Origin: Variovorax sp. V213
Lineage (GTDB): Bacteria > Pseudomonadota > Gammaproteobacteria > Burkholderiales > Burkholderiaceae_C
NCBI RefSeq assembly: GCF_041154455.1
Contig: NZ_AP028664.1
Location: 3,659,001-3,723,000 of the forward strand
Direction of reading: 5' to 3'
Length of the DNA stretch: 64,000 bases
Both the position numbers and the translations under genes were made by a program. The notes beneath the pieces were generated by a model. The model searched no databases. It saw nothing but the letters and a program-made list of their open reading frames with translations, and was not told where the DNA came from. Shown piece after piece: positions 1 to 9,480 of the stretch; position 1 is the first letter of the stretch, and each line of letters begins with the position of its first letter.

Positions 1-97
1 CTTCGGCAAGGCCGCGCGCAATGGCCGCCCCCAGGCCCTGCCCCGCTCCGGTAACGAACGCAGCCTGGCCTAGAAGCGGTGGCGGCGCGGAATTCAT
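1..97 (-). CDS. SDR family oxidoreductase, N-terminal fragment (cut by window edge)
   Basis: Only the first 32 residues lie in the window. They contain the glycine-rich nucleotide-binding motif TGAGQGLG at about residues 16-23, which marks a classical short-chain dehydrogenase/reductase. The ATG overlaps the stop of the upstream CoA ligase gene by 4 bp (ATGA), so it is translationally coupled and is the last gene of the catabolic operon visible here. In the family such enzymes oxidise or reduce a hydroxyl/keto group with NAD(P). Its substrate cannot be inferred from this fragment. Confidence 0.85.
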   Translation of the reverse strand, partial: MNSAPPPLLGQAAFVTGAGQGLGAAIARGLAE

Positions 98-1710
98 GCC
101 GCCTTGGCGGGGGCGCGCGCGGAAGGCCGCCCGTCCCAGGTCTGTGCACTGACCCCGCGCTCGCGCAGCTTGAACTTCTGCACCTTGCCGTTCTCGGTGC
201 GCGGCAGGTCTTGCAGCACGTCGATGTAGCGGGGCACCGCAAAGTAAGGCAGCCGGCTCTCGCAGAAGCGAACCAGCTCGGCGGGGTCGATGCGCTCGCC
301 GTCGCGCGGCACCAGCGCGGCCATCACCTCGTCTTCGGCCAGTTCGGATTGCACCGGATACACGGCGCAGGAGGCCACGCAGGTGTGGCTCAGCAGCACC
401 TGCTCGACCTCGAACGACGAAATGTTTTCGCCGCGCCTGCGGATCGCATCCTTGATGCGGTCGACAAAGCGAAAGGCGCCGTCGGCATCGCGCACCACGC
501 GGTCGCCGGTGTGGAACCAGAGGTTGCGCCAGGCCTCGACCGTTTTCTCGGGCATGTTGAAGTAGCCGCTCGCGAAGGCGTGCGGCTCGTCGGCGCGCAG
601 CAGCAGTTCGCCGGCCTCTCCGGCGGGCAGCTCCACATCGCTTTCGTCGGCCACGCGCGCCTGAAAGCCGGGCCGAAGCCAGCCCATGACGCCGCCGCGC
701 GGCGAGTCGGGCGTCGTGGCAATGGCAAAGTTGGTTTCGGTGGAACCGTAGCCTTCGAGCAGGCGCACGCCGGTGCGCTCGAAAAAGGTCTTGCCCGCGG
801 CGTCGGGCACGCCGGGGCCAAGGCCGGTGCGCACACGGTGGTTGCGCTCTGCCTCGCCCGCGGGTTGCGCAAGCAGTATCGGAACCATGGCGCCCAGCAG
901 GTAGACCACGGTGGCGCCGTTCGCACGCATCGAAGGCCAGAAGCCCGACGCCGAGAAGCGCGTTTCGAAGACGACCTCTGAACCGGTGAGCGCGGCCTGC
1001 GCAAAGGTATTGAGCGCATTGATGTGAAAGAGCGGCAAGGTCGTGCACAGCACGTCGTCCGCGCCCACGCCAAGCACCTCCGCGCTGTTCACGCCCCACC
1101 AGAAATACTGCGCGTGCGGGCAGACCACGCCCTTGGCCGGCCCGGTGGTGCCCGAGGTATACAGAATGGCCAGCGGATCGCCGGGCTGCACCTCGGCGGG
1201 CGGAACGGCTGGCCCGCCCGGGGGATAGGCCCGCATGCGCACACTGGGCGGCGGGTGCCATGCGGCATCGTCGCCCGCAGGCGCGTCGCCGATCACCCAG
1301 ATTTCTTCGAGCTTCGTCTGCGCCAGGTCCGACGTTTGCAGGCGGTCCAGAAAGCCGGCCTCGATGACCAGCAGCTTGGCTTCGCTGTGCGCCAGGAAGT
1401 ACCCGATCTGAGGCCCCATGGAGGCGGTGTTGACCGGCACCGTGGAAGCGCCGAGCCAGCCTGCACCGAGAAAGGTCTCGAGAAACTCGATGCGATTGCC
1501 GCACATCACGGCGATGCGGTCGCCCCGCGCGACGCCGGCTTGCGCCAGCACGCCCGCTCGAATGCCCGCCGCTTCGGCCGCATCGGAATGCGACCACTGG
1601 CGGCCCGCGATGCGCAGCAGCGGACGCGAGCCGTAGAGCGCCGCCTGCCGGCGCAGCATGCCGGGCAAGGTGCGCTCACTGGCCGGCACAGCGCGCGGGT
1701 CATTCGTCAT
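94..1710 (-). CDS. AMP-dependent acyl/aryl-CoA synthetase (copy 1)
   Basis: This 538-residue ANL-superfamily ligase would join a carboxylic acid to CoA by way of an acyl-adenylate. Visible signatures are the P-loop-like YTSGTTGPAKG at residues 184-194, a YGSTE motif in the middle, the TGD...R hinge region with RRGENIS near residue 450, and the C-terminal catalytic lysine in ENGKVQKFK. I chose the start at MTNDPRAV: it overlaps the livF stop by 11 bp, and the upstream open frame is unlike the family. A second ligase (14669-16306) lies in the same operon, so the operon probably activates two different acids or intermediates. In the proposed auxin pathway one ligase would make an oxindole-acetyl-CoA and the other could activate anthranilate; which does which is not visible. 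Confidence 0.9.
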   Translation of the reverse strand: MTNDPRAVPASERTLPGMLRRQAALYGSRPLLRIAGRQWSHSDAAEAAGIRAGVLAQAGVARGDRIAVMCGNRIEFLETFLGAGWLGASTVPVNTASMGPQIGYFLAHSEAKLLVIEAGFLDRLQTSDLAQTKLEEIWVIGDAPAGDDAAWHPPPSVRMRAYPPGGPAVPPAEVQPGDPLAILYTSGTTGPAKGVVCPHAQYFWWGVNSAEVLGVGADDVLCTTLPLFHINALNTFAQAALTGSEVVFETRFSASGFWPSMRANGATVVYLLGAMVPILLAQPAGEAERNHRVRTGLGPGVPDAAGKTFFERTGVRLLEGYGSTETNFAIATTPDSPRGGVMGWLRPGFQARVADESDVELPAGEAGELLLRADEPHAFASGYFNMPEKTVEAWRNLWFHTGDRVVRDADGAFRFVDRIKDAIRRRGENISSFEVEQVLLSHTCVASCAVYPVQSELAEDEVMAALVPRDGERIDPAELVRFCESRLPYFAVPRYIDVLQDLPRTENGKVQKFKLRERGVSAQTWDGRPSARAPAKAA

Positions 1711-2431
1711 CGTGCGTGCCTCCGCCCAGGTAGGTGGCCTGCACCCGCGGATCGCTCGCCAGTTGGGCCGAAGCGCCCGAGAGCGCAATCTCGCCGGTTT
1801 CCAGCACGTAGCCGTGGTCCGAAGTTTCGAGCGCGGCACGCGCGTTCTGCTCCACCAGCAGGATCGACACCCCGTCGTCGCGCAGCTTGCGAACGATGGA
1901 AAGAATGTCGCGCACGATGAGCGGCGCCAGGCCCAGGCTCGGCTCGTCGAGCATCAGCAGGCGCGGCGCGGACATGAGTGCACGGCCCACAGCGAGCATC
2001 TGCCGCTCGCCGCCAGAGAGCGTGTCGGCGCGCTGCGAGCGGCGTTCGGCCAGACGCGGAAAGCGGTCGTACACCGACTGCAGCTGCCGCTTCATCGCAT
2101 CGCTGCGCAGCCGCTTGGCATAGGCGCCGAGCTGCAGGTTGTCGAGCACCGTGAGCTCGCCGAACAGCTCGCGCTTTTCGGGCACGAGGCACAGGCCTCG
2201 CTCCACGCGCGCTTCCACATCGAGCCCTTGCAGGTCTTCGCCCTCGAAGCGGAGCTGGCCCTTGCACGGCAGCAGGCCCATTGCGGCCGCAAGCAGCGTG
2301 GTCTTGCCAGCGCCGTTGGGGCCGATCACCGAGATGATCTGGCCCGGCTGCAGCTCGAGCGAGACCCCGCGCACCGCCTCGACCTGCCCATAGGACACGT
2401 GCAGGTCGCCGATCTCCAGCATTGCGCTCAT
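1700..2431 (-). CDS. livF: Branched-chain-type ABC transporter ATPase LivF
   Basis: This 243-residue cytoplasmic ATPase belongs to the LivF half of a HAAT-type importer. It shows Walker A GPNGAGKTT (residues 37-45), the ABC signature LSGGERQ (138-144) and Walker B LLMLDEP (158-164). It overlaps the LivM-LivG fusion gene by 4 bp. With the fusion protein, LivH and the three periplasmic binding proteins of the operon it forms a complete importer. HAAT systems in catabolic operons often carry aromatic acids rather than branched-chain amino acids; here the cargo is inferred to be the operon's growth substrate. Confidence 0.93.
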   Translation of the reverse strand: MSAMLEIGDLHVSYGQVEAVRGVSLELQPGQIISVIGPNGAGKTTLLAAAMGLLPCKGQLRFEGEDLQGLDVEARVERGLCLVPEKRELFGELTVLDNLQLGAYAKRLRSDAMKRQLQSVYDRFPRLAERRSQRADTLSGGERQMLAVGRALMSAPRLLMLDEPSLGLAPLIVRDILSIVRKLRDDGVSILLVEQNARAALETSDHGYVLETGEIALSGASAQLASDPRVQATYLGGGTHDDE

Positions 2432-4227
2432 ACGACGCTCCCGAGGTAAGCCGCCTGCACGCGCTCGTCGGCACGCACGGCCGAGGGCACGCCCTCCACG
2501 AGCTTGGAGCCGAAGTTCATCACCACCAGACGGTCCACCAGTTTCATCACGAAGTCCATGTCATGTTCGACGATGAGGATGGTCACGCCCTCCTCGCGCA
2601 GCTTGCGCAGCAGGTCGCCGAGCGCCATTTTTTCCTTGCGGCGGAGGCCCGCCGCGGGCTCGTCGAGCACCAGCAGCACCGGGTCGGCGGCCAGCGCGCG
2701 CGCAATCTCGAGAATGCGCTGCGTGCCCAGCGGCAGGCTGCCCGCGAGTTCGTGCGCGCGGTCGCCCAGGCCGATGCGGTCGAGCTGGCGCTGCGCTTCC
2801 TGCAAGATCTGCTTTTCTTCGGTGCGGTCGAGCCGCAAGCCCGCCTTGAGGATGCCCGAGCGCGTGCGCGAATGCGCGCCCAGCGCCACGTTGTCGAGCA
2901 GGCTCATGTGCGGCCTGAGCTTCACGTGCTGAAAAGTGCGCGCCAGGCCCAGCCGCGCCACCTGCCGCTGCGGCATGCCGGCAATGTCGTGCGCCAGAAA
3001 TCGCACCTGGCCGGCGCTCATTGGCAGCGTGCAGGTCAGCAGGTTGAACATGGTCGACTTGCCCGCGCCGTTGGGCCCGATCAGCCCGACGATCTCGCCC
3101 GCGCTCACTTCAAAGCTCACGTCGTTCACCGCCACCAGCCCGCCGAAGCGCTTGACCGCGCCCTTCACCGACAGCACCTGTGTGCCGCGCTGTGGCAGCT
3201 GGCGGTGCGGCAGGGGATCGACCGTGGGCGCCTGGTAGCGCGAAGCACCTGGCGCACCGGCGCGCCGGCGCGTCCAGCGCCGCAACAGGCCCATGAGTCC
3301 ACCACGCGCAAAGTGCAGCAGCAGGATGAAGAGCGTTGCGAACGCCACGGCCTCCAGTTGTCCCGCACGCTGCGTGAGCATCGGCAGCACGTCTTGCAGG
3401 CCGTTCTTGAGCACCAGCACCAGGGCCGCCCCCACCAGCGCGCCCGCCAGCTGCCCGAGCCCGCCGGCCACGGCCATCAGCAGGTATTCGATGCTTGCAC
3501 GCACATCGAAGGGCGAAGGACTCACGAAGCGGTTCATGTGGGCATAGAGCCAGCCCGCCAGCCCCGCGAAGAGCGCGGCCGTGACAAACAGCGTGAGCCG
3601 CACGCGGTACGCATCGGCCCCCACGCTCGCCAGCAGCGTGGCGCCGCCGCGCAAGCTGCGGATCGCGCGGCCCGGCCGCGACTGCAGCAGGTTGTGGCTG
3701 AACAGACAGGCCAGCCCGACCACCGCCCAGATCAGGTAGTACATGGCGCGCGGATCGGCCAGCGACCAGCCTGCGATGCGCAGCGCCGGAATGTTCGACA
3801 GGCCAGTGTGCCGCCCGAGCGCATCGACATTGCCGAACAGCATGGCGATCGACAGCCCCCACGCGATGGTACTGAGCGGCAGGAAGTGGCCGCCCAGCCG
3901 CAGCGTGAGCATGCCGATGGCGAGCGCCGACAAGCCCGTGAGCAGCAGCGCGAACAGCAGCCCGATCCATGGCGACATGCCTTGCGTGGTGGTGAGCCAT
4001 GCCGTGGCATAGGCGGCGATGCCCACGAAGGCGGCCTGGCCGAACGACGTGGCGCCGCCCACGCCGGTGAGCAGCACCAGCCCGAGCGCGACCAGCGCGC
4101 CGATGCCGATGTCGTTGAGCAGCGAGACGGTGAAGCTGCCCGCCACCGCCGGCACCAGCGCCAGCACGGCGACCACCGCGGCAATCCAGGCCATGCGCTT
4201 GCGGTTTCTGTTGTTGTTGTCGTTCAT
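2428..4227 (-). CDS. ABC transporter permease-ATPase fusion (LivM-LivG)
   Basis: This is a single 599-residue protein. Residues about 12-310 form a LivM-type permease with many hydrophobic segments. Residues about 350-599 form a LivG-type ATPase with Walker A GPNGAGKST (383-391), a degenerate signature at 497-504 (SLPLGTQR, usual for LivG), Walker B LLVLDEP (518-524) and the H-loop His555. The start was set at MNDNNN because it overlaps the livH stop by 4 bp and precedes the first membrane segment; the longer upstream frame has low-complexity, non-membrane sequence. Such fusions are common in Burkholderiales. The linker between the halves (about 315-350) is basic and Pro/Arg rich. Confidence 0.92.
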   Translation of the reverse strand: MNDNNNRNRKRMAWIAAVVAVLALVPAVAGSFTVSLLNDIGIGALVALGLVLLTGVGGATSFGQAAFVGIAAYATAWLTTTQGMSPWIGLLFALLLTGLSALAIGMLTLRLGGHFLPLSTIAWGLSIAMLFGNVDALGRHTGLSNIPALRIAGWSLADPRAMYYLIWAVVGLACLFSHNLLQSRPGRAIRSLRGGATLLASVGADAYRVRLTLFVTAALFAGLAGWLYAHMNRFVSPSPFDVRASIEYLLMAVAGGLGQLAGALVGAALVLVLKNGLQDVLPMLTQRAGQLEAVAFATLFILLLHFARGGLMGLLRRWTRRRAGAPGASRYQAPTVDPLPHRQLPQRGTQVLSVKGAVKRFGGLVAVNDVSFEVSAGEIVGLIGPNGAGKSTMFNLLTCTLPMSAGQVRFLAHDIAGMPQRQVARLGLARTFQHVKLRPHMSLLDNVALGAHSRTRSGILKAGLRLDRTEEKQILQEAQRQLDRIGLGDRAHELAGSLPLGTQRILEIARALAADPVLLVLDEPAAGLRRKEKMALGDLLRKLREEGVTILIVEHDMDFVMKLVDRLVVMNFGSKLVEGVPSAVRADERVQAAYLGSVV

Positions 4228-5279
4228 TGGTCCACCTCGTCTTCTTCCTCTTCGGCATGGGCCGCAAGAAAGGAGCGCAGCATGAGCACCGGTATCAGCA
4301 GGCTGAACACGATCACGTCTTTCAGCGCGCCGCTCCAGAACGAAGCAAAGCTCTCGACCACGCCGACCGCGAGCGCACCCAGGGCCGTCATCGGGTAGCT
4401 CACGAGCCCGCCGATGATCGCGGCCACGAAAGCCTTCAGTCCGATGATGAAACCCGAGTCGTAGTACATGGTGGTCACCGGCGCAATCAGCACGCCGATG
4501 AGCCCGGCCAGCAGCGAGGCGCAGCCATAGGCCAGCAGCGCCGTGCGCACCGGCCGGATACCGACCAGCCGCGCGCCGATGCGGTTCACCGCCGTGGCGC
4601 GCAGCGCCTTGCCCGCCACCGTGCGCTCGAACACCAGGAAGAAGAGCCCGCTCAGCACAATGGCCGCGCCCACCATCAGCACCACCTGGCCACTGACCGT
4701 GAAGCCGTCGCCCAGCGTGAACACGGCACTCGTGAGCGGCGTGGTGCGCGATCCCTCGGGTCCGAAGAACAGCAAGCCGAGGCCCGACAGCAGAAAGTGC
4801 AGCGCCAGCGACACGATCAAAAGCACCAGCACCGAGGCATCGGCGATCGGCTGGAACACCACCCGCGCGAGCAGCGGCGCGATGGGCACCACCAGCAGCA
4901 CTGCCACCGCGATGTGCACTGCCACCGGCACACCGGGCCGCGCCGCCAGCCATGCCAGCAGGCAGGGGATGGCGGGCAGCACGCCCCACATCAGCACCGC
5001 CTTGGGAATGCGGGCGGCCTCCCCGCGCCGCAACAGGCTGCCGATTTCCGTGGCCAGGGCCAGCGCGGCGAGCACGGCCACCATGCCGATGGTCGACGGG
5101 ACGCGCCCGGTTTCGAAGGCCGCGAGCGACAGGGCCGCGAAGGCCGCGATGTCGCCGAACGGCACGAACACCACCCGCGTGACGGAAAAGATCAAGACCA
5201 GCCCGAGCCCGGCCAGCAGATAGACGGCACCATTGGCGAGGCCATCGGTGACGAGAATCAGCGCCACGTCCCATGTCAT
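4224..5279 (-). CDS. livH: ABC transporter permease LivH
   Basis: This 351-residue inner-membrane permease is the LivH partner of the importer. The N-terminus (TDGLANGAVYLLAGLGLVLI) is characteristic of LivH. The protein is some 50 residues longer than usual, with extra hydrophobic sequence in the first half (roughly residues 55-140). It is the first of the three membrane/ATPase genes in transcription order, coupled to livM-livG by a 4-bp overlap, and lies 43 bp after a binding-protein gene. Confidence 0.92.
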   Translation of the reverse strand: MTWDVALILVTDGLANGAVYLLAGLGLVLIFSVTRVVFVPFGDIAAFAALSLAAFETGRVPSTIGMVAVLAALALATEIGSLLRRGEAARIPKAVLMWGVLPAIPCLLAWLAARPGVPVAVHIAVAVLLVVPIAPLLARVVFQPIADASVLVLLIVSLALHFLLSGLGLLFFGPEGSRTTPLTSAVFTLGDGFTVSGQVVLMVGAAIVLSGLFFLVFERTVAGKALRATAVNRIGARLVGIRPVRTALLAYGCASLLAGLIGVLIAPVTTMYYDSGFIIGLKAFVAAIIGGLVSYPMTALGALAVGVVESFASFWSGALKDVIVFSLLIPVLMLRSFLAAHAEEEEDEVDQ

Positions 5280-5322
5280 AGAAAAGCCCCTCGGGGAATC
5301 GTCGTCATTGGCATCAAGCGGT

Positions 5323-6486
5323 TCAAGGTGCGAGCTTCCATTGGCCGTTGTCGAGCTTGACGATCACGCGGGCGCGTTCGTCCACGCCATAGAGGCTGCC
5401 GGGCTTGAAGCTGTAGACACCATGGGTGCCCACCACTTCCTTGGTGCTGAAGATGGCATCGCGCAGCGCGACGCGGAACTCCGCCGTGCCCGGCTCCGCC
5501 TTCTTCATGGCCCGCGAGGCGGCGTCCGCAAACACCAGCCAGCCGTCGAAGGAATAAGCCGAGAAGGCATCGCTGGTAGGCGCGTTGTTGACCTTCTGGA
5601 ACGCGGCACGGAAATCGGTCGCGATCTTCTTGGTCGGGTAGCCGTCGGGCAGTTGCTCGGCCACGATCACCGGTCCAGTGGGCATCAGCGCGTTCTGCCC
5701 GGATGCGCTGACCACGCGTACGAAGTCGGGGTTGATCAGGCCGTGCTGGCCGTACACCCCGCCCTTGTAGCCGCGCTCCTGCAGCGCCAGGAACGGCAAC
5801 GCCCCCGGCGTACCGGCGCCGCCGGTCATCACCGCGTCGGGCCGCAGCGCCACGATCTTCAGCACCTGCCCGGTCACCGAGGCATCCGCGCGCGCATAGC
5901 GCTCGTTGCTCACCACCTTGATGCCGGCCTCGGGCGCGGCCTTCATGAGCGCGTTGTAGACCAGGTCGCCCCACGCATCGGTAAAGCCGATGTAGCCGAC
6001 GGTCTTCACGTTGTTGCGCTTCATGCGCTCGACCACCGCATCGATCATCAGCTGCGTGGGCTGCGCCACCGTCACGACCCAGGGGTTCTCATTGGGGTCG
6101 AGAAGGATGGGCGTGAGGCCGATCATCGGCACCTTGGCCTCCTTGCCGACCTGCGCCATGGCAATGGCGGCGGGCACGCCCGATGTACCCATGAGCACGT
6201 CGACCTTGTCTTCCTCGATGAGCTTGCGCGCATTGCGACCGGCCGTGGTCGGGTCGGAGCCGTCGTCCAGCACGATGAGCTGCACCTTGCGCCCATTGAT
6301 TTCCGGCTTGTAGGCCAGCGCGGCCTGCATGCCCTTGGCATAGGGCACGCCCAGCGAGGAGTTGGGCCCCGACAGCGACACGCTCAGGCCGACCTTGAGG
6401 TCGGCCGCGAACGCGCTCGCAACACCACAGGCGGTCAGCGCCGCGGCGAGGGCACCGCGCGTCAAGGTCTGCATCAGGCTCTTCAT
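5323..6486 (-). CDS. Periplasmic substrate-binding protein, HAAT family (copy 1)
   Basis: A 387-residue exported type-I periplasmic binding protein (Peripla_BP_6/LivK-like). It has a typical signal peptide with likely cleavage after AFA near residue 27, followed by ADLKVGLSVSLSGP. It is closely similar along its whole length to the proteins at 8337-9479 and 9481-10647, for instance in the shared blocks VQLIVLDD and DPTTAGRNARKL. Three such proteins for one permease set suggests several related ligands for one importer. It lies directly upstream of livH. Confidence 0.92.
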   Translation of the reverse strand: MKSLMQTLTRGALAAALTACGVASAFAADLKVGLSVSLSGPNSSLGVPYAKGMQAALAYKPEINGRKVQLIVLDDGSDPTTAGRNARKLIEEDKVDVLMGTSGVPAAIAMAQVGKEAKVPMIGLTPILLDPNENPWVVTVAQPTQLMIDAVVERMKRNNVKTVGYIGFTDAWGDLVYNALMKAAPEAGIKVVSNERYARADASVTGQVLKIVALRPDAVMTGGAGTPGALPFLALQERGYKGGVYGQHGLINPDFVRVVSASGQNALMPTGPVIVAEQLPDGYPTKKIATDFRAAFQKVNNAPTSDAFSAYSFDGWLVFADAASRAMKKAEPGTAEFRVALRDAIFSTKEVVGTHGVYSFKPGSLYGVDERARVIVKLDNGQWKLAP

Positions 6487-6527
6487 GTCGTAGCTCCAGT
6501 GAGGAAGGATGGAATGAACGGGAAAAC

Positions 6528-6995
6528 TCAGATGAACAACTGGATCGCCGGCAACGCGCGGGCGGCGTCGAGCAGGTCGATGCGCTTCTCGCGGATGGAC
6601 CAGCCCCTGGACGCGCGCACGAGGTGGTGGCGTGCGGTCCCGGCCAGCAGGACCTGGCTTTCGCCGCGCGCCTCGATGTAGATGAAGGGTGTGCGCAACC
6701 GCACTTCGCCGGCCGACTCGTGCTCGATGCGCGAAGGCTGCAGCACATGCTGGCTGTGGCTCGCCGGGTGCTGCGAATGCGCGCGCGGATTCTTGAGGCG
6801 ATCGACCCGCAGCTGCAGCAGCAACCGGTCTTCGTAAGCCAGCGAGTTGTGCGAGAACGGATCGGCCTGCGCCGCACCGAGCAGCGGCACCCAGTAGTGG
6901 CCGTCTTCAGCGAACAGCGCCAGCCAGTCGTCGAGGCGGCGCTCGTCGAGCAGGGCTGCCTCGTGGGCGGCGAAGTCGCGCGGGTCGCCGTTCAT
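6528..6995 (-). CDS. Aromatic-ring-hydroxylating dioxygenase, small (beta) subunit, copy 1
   Basis: A 155-residue beta subunit of a Rieske non-heme iron oxygenase (NTF2-like fold), structural partner of the alpha subunit encoded just upstream. The pattern LLDERRLDDWLALFAEDGHY near the start, the YEDR...L...R block and the ending ALPAIQLFI are typical of the benzoate/anthranilate dioxygenase small-subunit group. The ATG overlaps the alpha stop by 4 bp, which fixes this start over a longer upstream frame. A paralogous beta subunit is encoded at 16314-16802. Confidence 0.92.
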   Translation of the reverse strand: MNGDPRDFAAHEAALLDERRLDDWLALFAEDGHYWVPLLGAAQADPFSHNSLAYEDRLLLQLRVDRLKNPRAHSQHPASHSQHVLQPSRIEHESAGEVRLRTPFIYIEARGESQVLLAGTARHHLVRASRGWSIREKRIDLLDAARALPAIQLFI

Positions 6996-8317
6996 GCCGC
7001 GGCCTCCATGCCCGCCGCCATCGATTTCGCCCAGGCGCGGAACTGGTTGCGCATGAGCAGCTCGTTGGTTCCGTTGGTGGTGATCGTCTCTTGCGCGAGT
7101 TCGGCCGGATCGTAGTTGCGGTGCAGGCTCACCCATTCGTTGCCACCGGCGCGAAGGCCCTGCTGGATGCTCTCGAACAGGTGCACGTCGTCGTGCGCGA
7201 CCACCGACATCGGCGAGAACACCAACCGGTTGTAGCTCATCACGCGCTCGAACAGCAGCGCGGGCGCACCCGTCGCGCGAAAGCTCCAGGCCTCGATGAG
7301 CGTACGGTTCGCGGCCAGCGGCCGGATCACCCGAATGGCCTGCGGCGAGCCCTTGACCGACAGGCTCGGATAGAAGACCGAGTTCTGCGGCGAGCGCTGC
7401 AGGATCTCGGCCGCGCGCTCTTCGCCGTGCGCGGCGCGCATCGCGGCCTCGTACTCGGGCAGCTGCGCGTAGTTGGAATGGATGCTGAAGTTCACGCCCA
7501 GCACGCTGTGCCCGTTGGCGAACACACGGCCGCCCATCTTGTCGAAGAATTCATAGCCCGAACCGAAGGGCAGCATCTGCTCCATCGCCATCGGCTTGGG
7601 ATCGGTGGGCGCACGGCCCTCCCACAGCGCTTCGGCCGCCTTGGTGGCCGATTCGTGCGTCGACATCGGATGCACCGTGTCGTTGATGTTCTCGAGGTAC
7701 ATCTTCCAGTTGCAGTGGACGATGTTGCGCAGCACGCCGCCACCGACGGTGAGCTTGCCCTCGGGCGAGCGGTCGACCATGTTGTCGATGGCGCCCAGCA
7801 CCTCGCCGAAGTAGTCCTCGAAGGAAGGACCCGAATCGGACAGCCGCACGAACACGAAGTCGCGGTACACCTTCACGTGCTTGACCACCGAGAGCCCCTG
7901 CCCCGACTCGCAGGCCTTGAGCTGCGTGCCCTCGTACCCGTTCTTCAGCGGCAGGCCGAGCGGCGCGCCGTCGAGCTTGTAGGTCCAGGCGTGGTACGGA
8001 CAGCGAAAGAAGCGGCCGGTGTTGCCGCACTCGTCCGTCACCAGCTGCGTGCCCTTGTGGGCGCAGCGGTTGTACATCACGTGCACCGCGCCATCGGGCT
8101 GCCGCACCATCAGGAGCGGCCGGCCGGCGACGTCCTGCGTCACGAAGTCGCCGGGCTCCGACACCTGGCTCGCATGGCCGAGGTAGACCCAGGTGTTCGC
8201 GAACAGATGTTCCTGTTCGAGCGCGAAGATCTCATCGCTCAAGTACAGGTCGCGGTGCACGCGGTCATCCTGCACCAATGCGGCGATGCGTTCGGGATGA
8301 TGGCGGTAGCTGGTCAT
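6992..8317 (-). CDS. Rieske non-heme iron oxygenase, large (alpha) subunit, copy 1
   Basis: A 441-residue catalytic subunit. The Rieske [2Fe-2S] ligands are Cys85-x-His87 and Cys106-x2-His109. The mononuclear iron site has His216 and His221 within NDTVHPMSTH, preceded by the bridging Asp213. It belongs with the anthranilate/benzoate/salicylate-type oxygenases and is clearly paralogous to the protein at 16802-18115, with the same spacing of every ligand and near-identical N-terminal 45 residues. It has no reductase of its own and presumably shares the one at 18136-19128. Substrate is inferred only: an indole-ring compound such as IAA, or anthranilate further down the route. Confidence 0.93.
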   Translation of the reverse strand: MTSYRHHPERIAALVQDDRVHRDLYLSDEIFALEQEHLFANTWVYLGHASQVSEPGDFVTQDVAGRPLLMVRQPDGAVHVMYNRCAHKGTQLVTDECGNTGRFFRCPYHAWTYKLDGAPLGLPLKNGYEGTQLKACESGQGLSVVKHVKVYRDFVFVRLSDSGPSFEDYFGEVLGAIDNMVDRSPEGKLTVGGGVLRNIVHCNWKMYLENINDTVHPMSTHESATKAAEALWEGRAPTDPKPMAMEQMLPFGSGYEFFDKMGGRVFANGHSVLGVNFSIHSNYAQLPEYEAAMRAAHGEERAAEILQRSPQNSVFYPSLSVKGSPQAIRVIRPLAANRTLIEAWSFRATGAPALLFERVMSYNRLVFSPMSVVAHDDVHLFESIQQGLRAGGNEWVSLHRNYDPAELAQETITTNGTNELLMRNQFRAWAKSMAAGMEAAA

Positions 8318-8336
8318 CGGCGTGCTCGGGCTGTCT

Positions 8337-9479
8337 TCAGGGCACCAGCTTCCACTGGCCCTTGTTCATCTGCACGATCACCACCCCGCGCTGGTCGGAG
8401 CCGTAGCGGTCGTCGGGCTTGAAGGTGTAGATGCCGTGCGTGCCCACCAGCTCGCGGGTAGCCACGATGGCGTCGCGCAGCGCGGTGCGGTATTGCGGGG
8501 TGCCCGGTTCGCCCTTAGTGCGCGAAGCGGCATCAGCCAGCAGCAGGTAGGCGTCGTAGGTGTACGACGAGAAAGCATCGGTCGGCACCGCGCCGTTCAC
8601 CTTCTGGTAGGCGTTGCGAAAGCCCATCGACACCTTCTTGATCGGGTTGCTGTCGGGCAGCTGATCGGCCACCAGCACGGGACCGCTGGGCACTTGAAGC
8701 CCTTCGATCGAGTTGCCGCCCACGCGCACGAAGTCGGCATTGATGAGCCCGTGGGTGCCGTAGATCTTGCCCTTGTAGCCGCGCTCGGCCAGCGCGATGT
8801 AGGGCAGCGCGCCGGGCGTGCCCGAGTTGCCCGCGAATACCGCGTCGGGCCGGGTGGCGACGATCTTCAGCACCTGCCCGGCCACCGACGAATCGCTGCG
8901 CGCATAGCGCTCGTTCGCCACCACCTTGATGCCGGCCTTTTCGGCGCTCTTCATCAGCGAGTCATAGGCCAGGTCGCCCAGCGCGTCGGAAAAGCCGATG
9001 AAGGCCACCGTCTTCACGCCCGATTTCTGCATGCGGTCGACCACGCCCGCGACCATGAGCTGAAACGGCTGCGACACCGTCACGGTCCACGCGCCTTCGG
9101 GGCCGGGGATGGTGACCGGCGTCGGCGAGATCAGCGGCGTATTGAGCTCGCGCGCCACCGAGGCAATGGCCATCGCCCCGGGCACGCCCGAGGTACCGAT
9201 GAGCACGTCGACCTTGTCCTCCACCACCAGCTTGCGCGCATTGCGCCCGGCCGTGGTGGGGTCGGAAGCATCGTCGAGCACGATCAGCTGGACCTTGCGC
9301 CCACCGATCTCGGGATGTTCCGCAATCGCCGCGCGAATGCCCTTTTCATATGGCACGCCCAGTGCGGCCACGGGGCCCGAGAGCGAGCTGATGAAGCCGA
9401 TCTTGAGATCGGCCGCCATGGCCTGTGCGGCCGCCAGCGCGACGGCCGTGGCGCCGAGGATGCGAGTGAGTTTTTTCAT
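8337..9479 (-). CDS. Periplasmic substrate-binding protein, HAAT family (copy 2)
   Basis: A 380-residue exported LivK-like binding protein. The start is placed at MKKLTRIL, which gives a standard signal peptide cleaved after AMA at about residue 22; the 11 extra upstream residues in the open frame would spoil it. It is paralogous to its upstream neighbour (9481-10647), from which it is separated by a single base, and to 5323-6486. It lies downstream of that neighbour and just before the Rieske alpha gene. Confidence 0.92.
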   Translation of the reverse strand: MKKLTRILGATAVALAAAQAMAADLKIGFISSLSGPVAALGVPYEKGIRAAIAEHPEIGGRKVQLIVLDDASDPTTAGRNARKLVVEDKVDVLIGTSGVPGAMAIASVARELNTPLISPTPVTIPGPEGAWTVTVSQPFQLMVAGVVDRMQKSGVKTVAFIGFSDALGDLAYDSLMKSAEKAGIKVVANERYARSDSSVAGQVLKIVATRPDAVFAGNSGTPGALPYIALAERGYKGKIYGTHGLINADFVRVGGNSIEGLQVPSGPVLVADQLPDSNPIKKVSMGFRNAYQKVNGAVPTDAFSSYTYDAYLLLADAASRTKGEPGTPQYRTALRDAIVATRELVGTHGIYTFKPDDRYGSDQRGVVIVQMNKGQWKLVP

Positions 9480-9480
9480 T

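Noticed and set aside
2422..4398. A long plus-strand open frame opposite livM-livG.
   Set aside because: Low-complexity translation without family motifs. The minus strand carries Walker A, Walker B and membrane helices of a real transporter.
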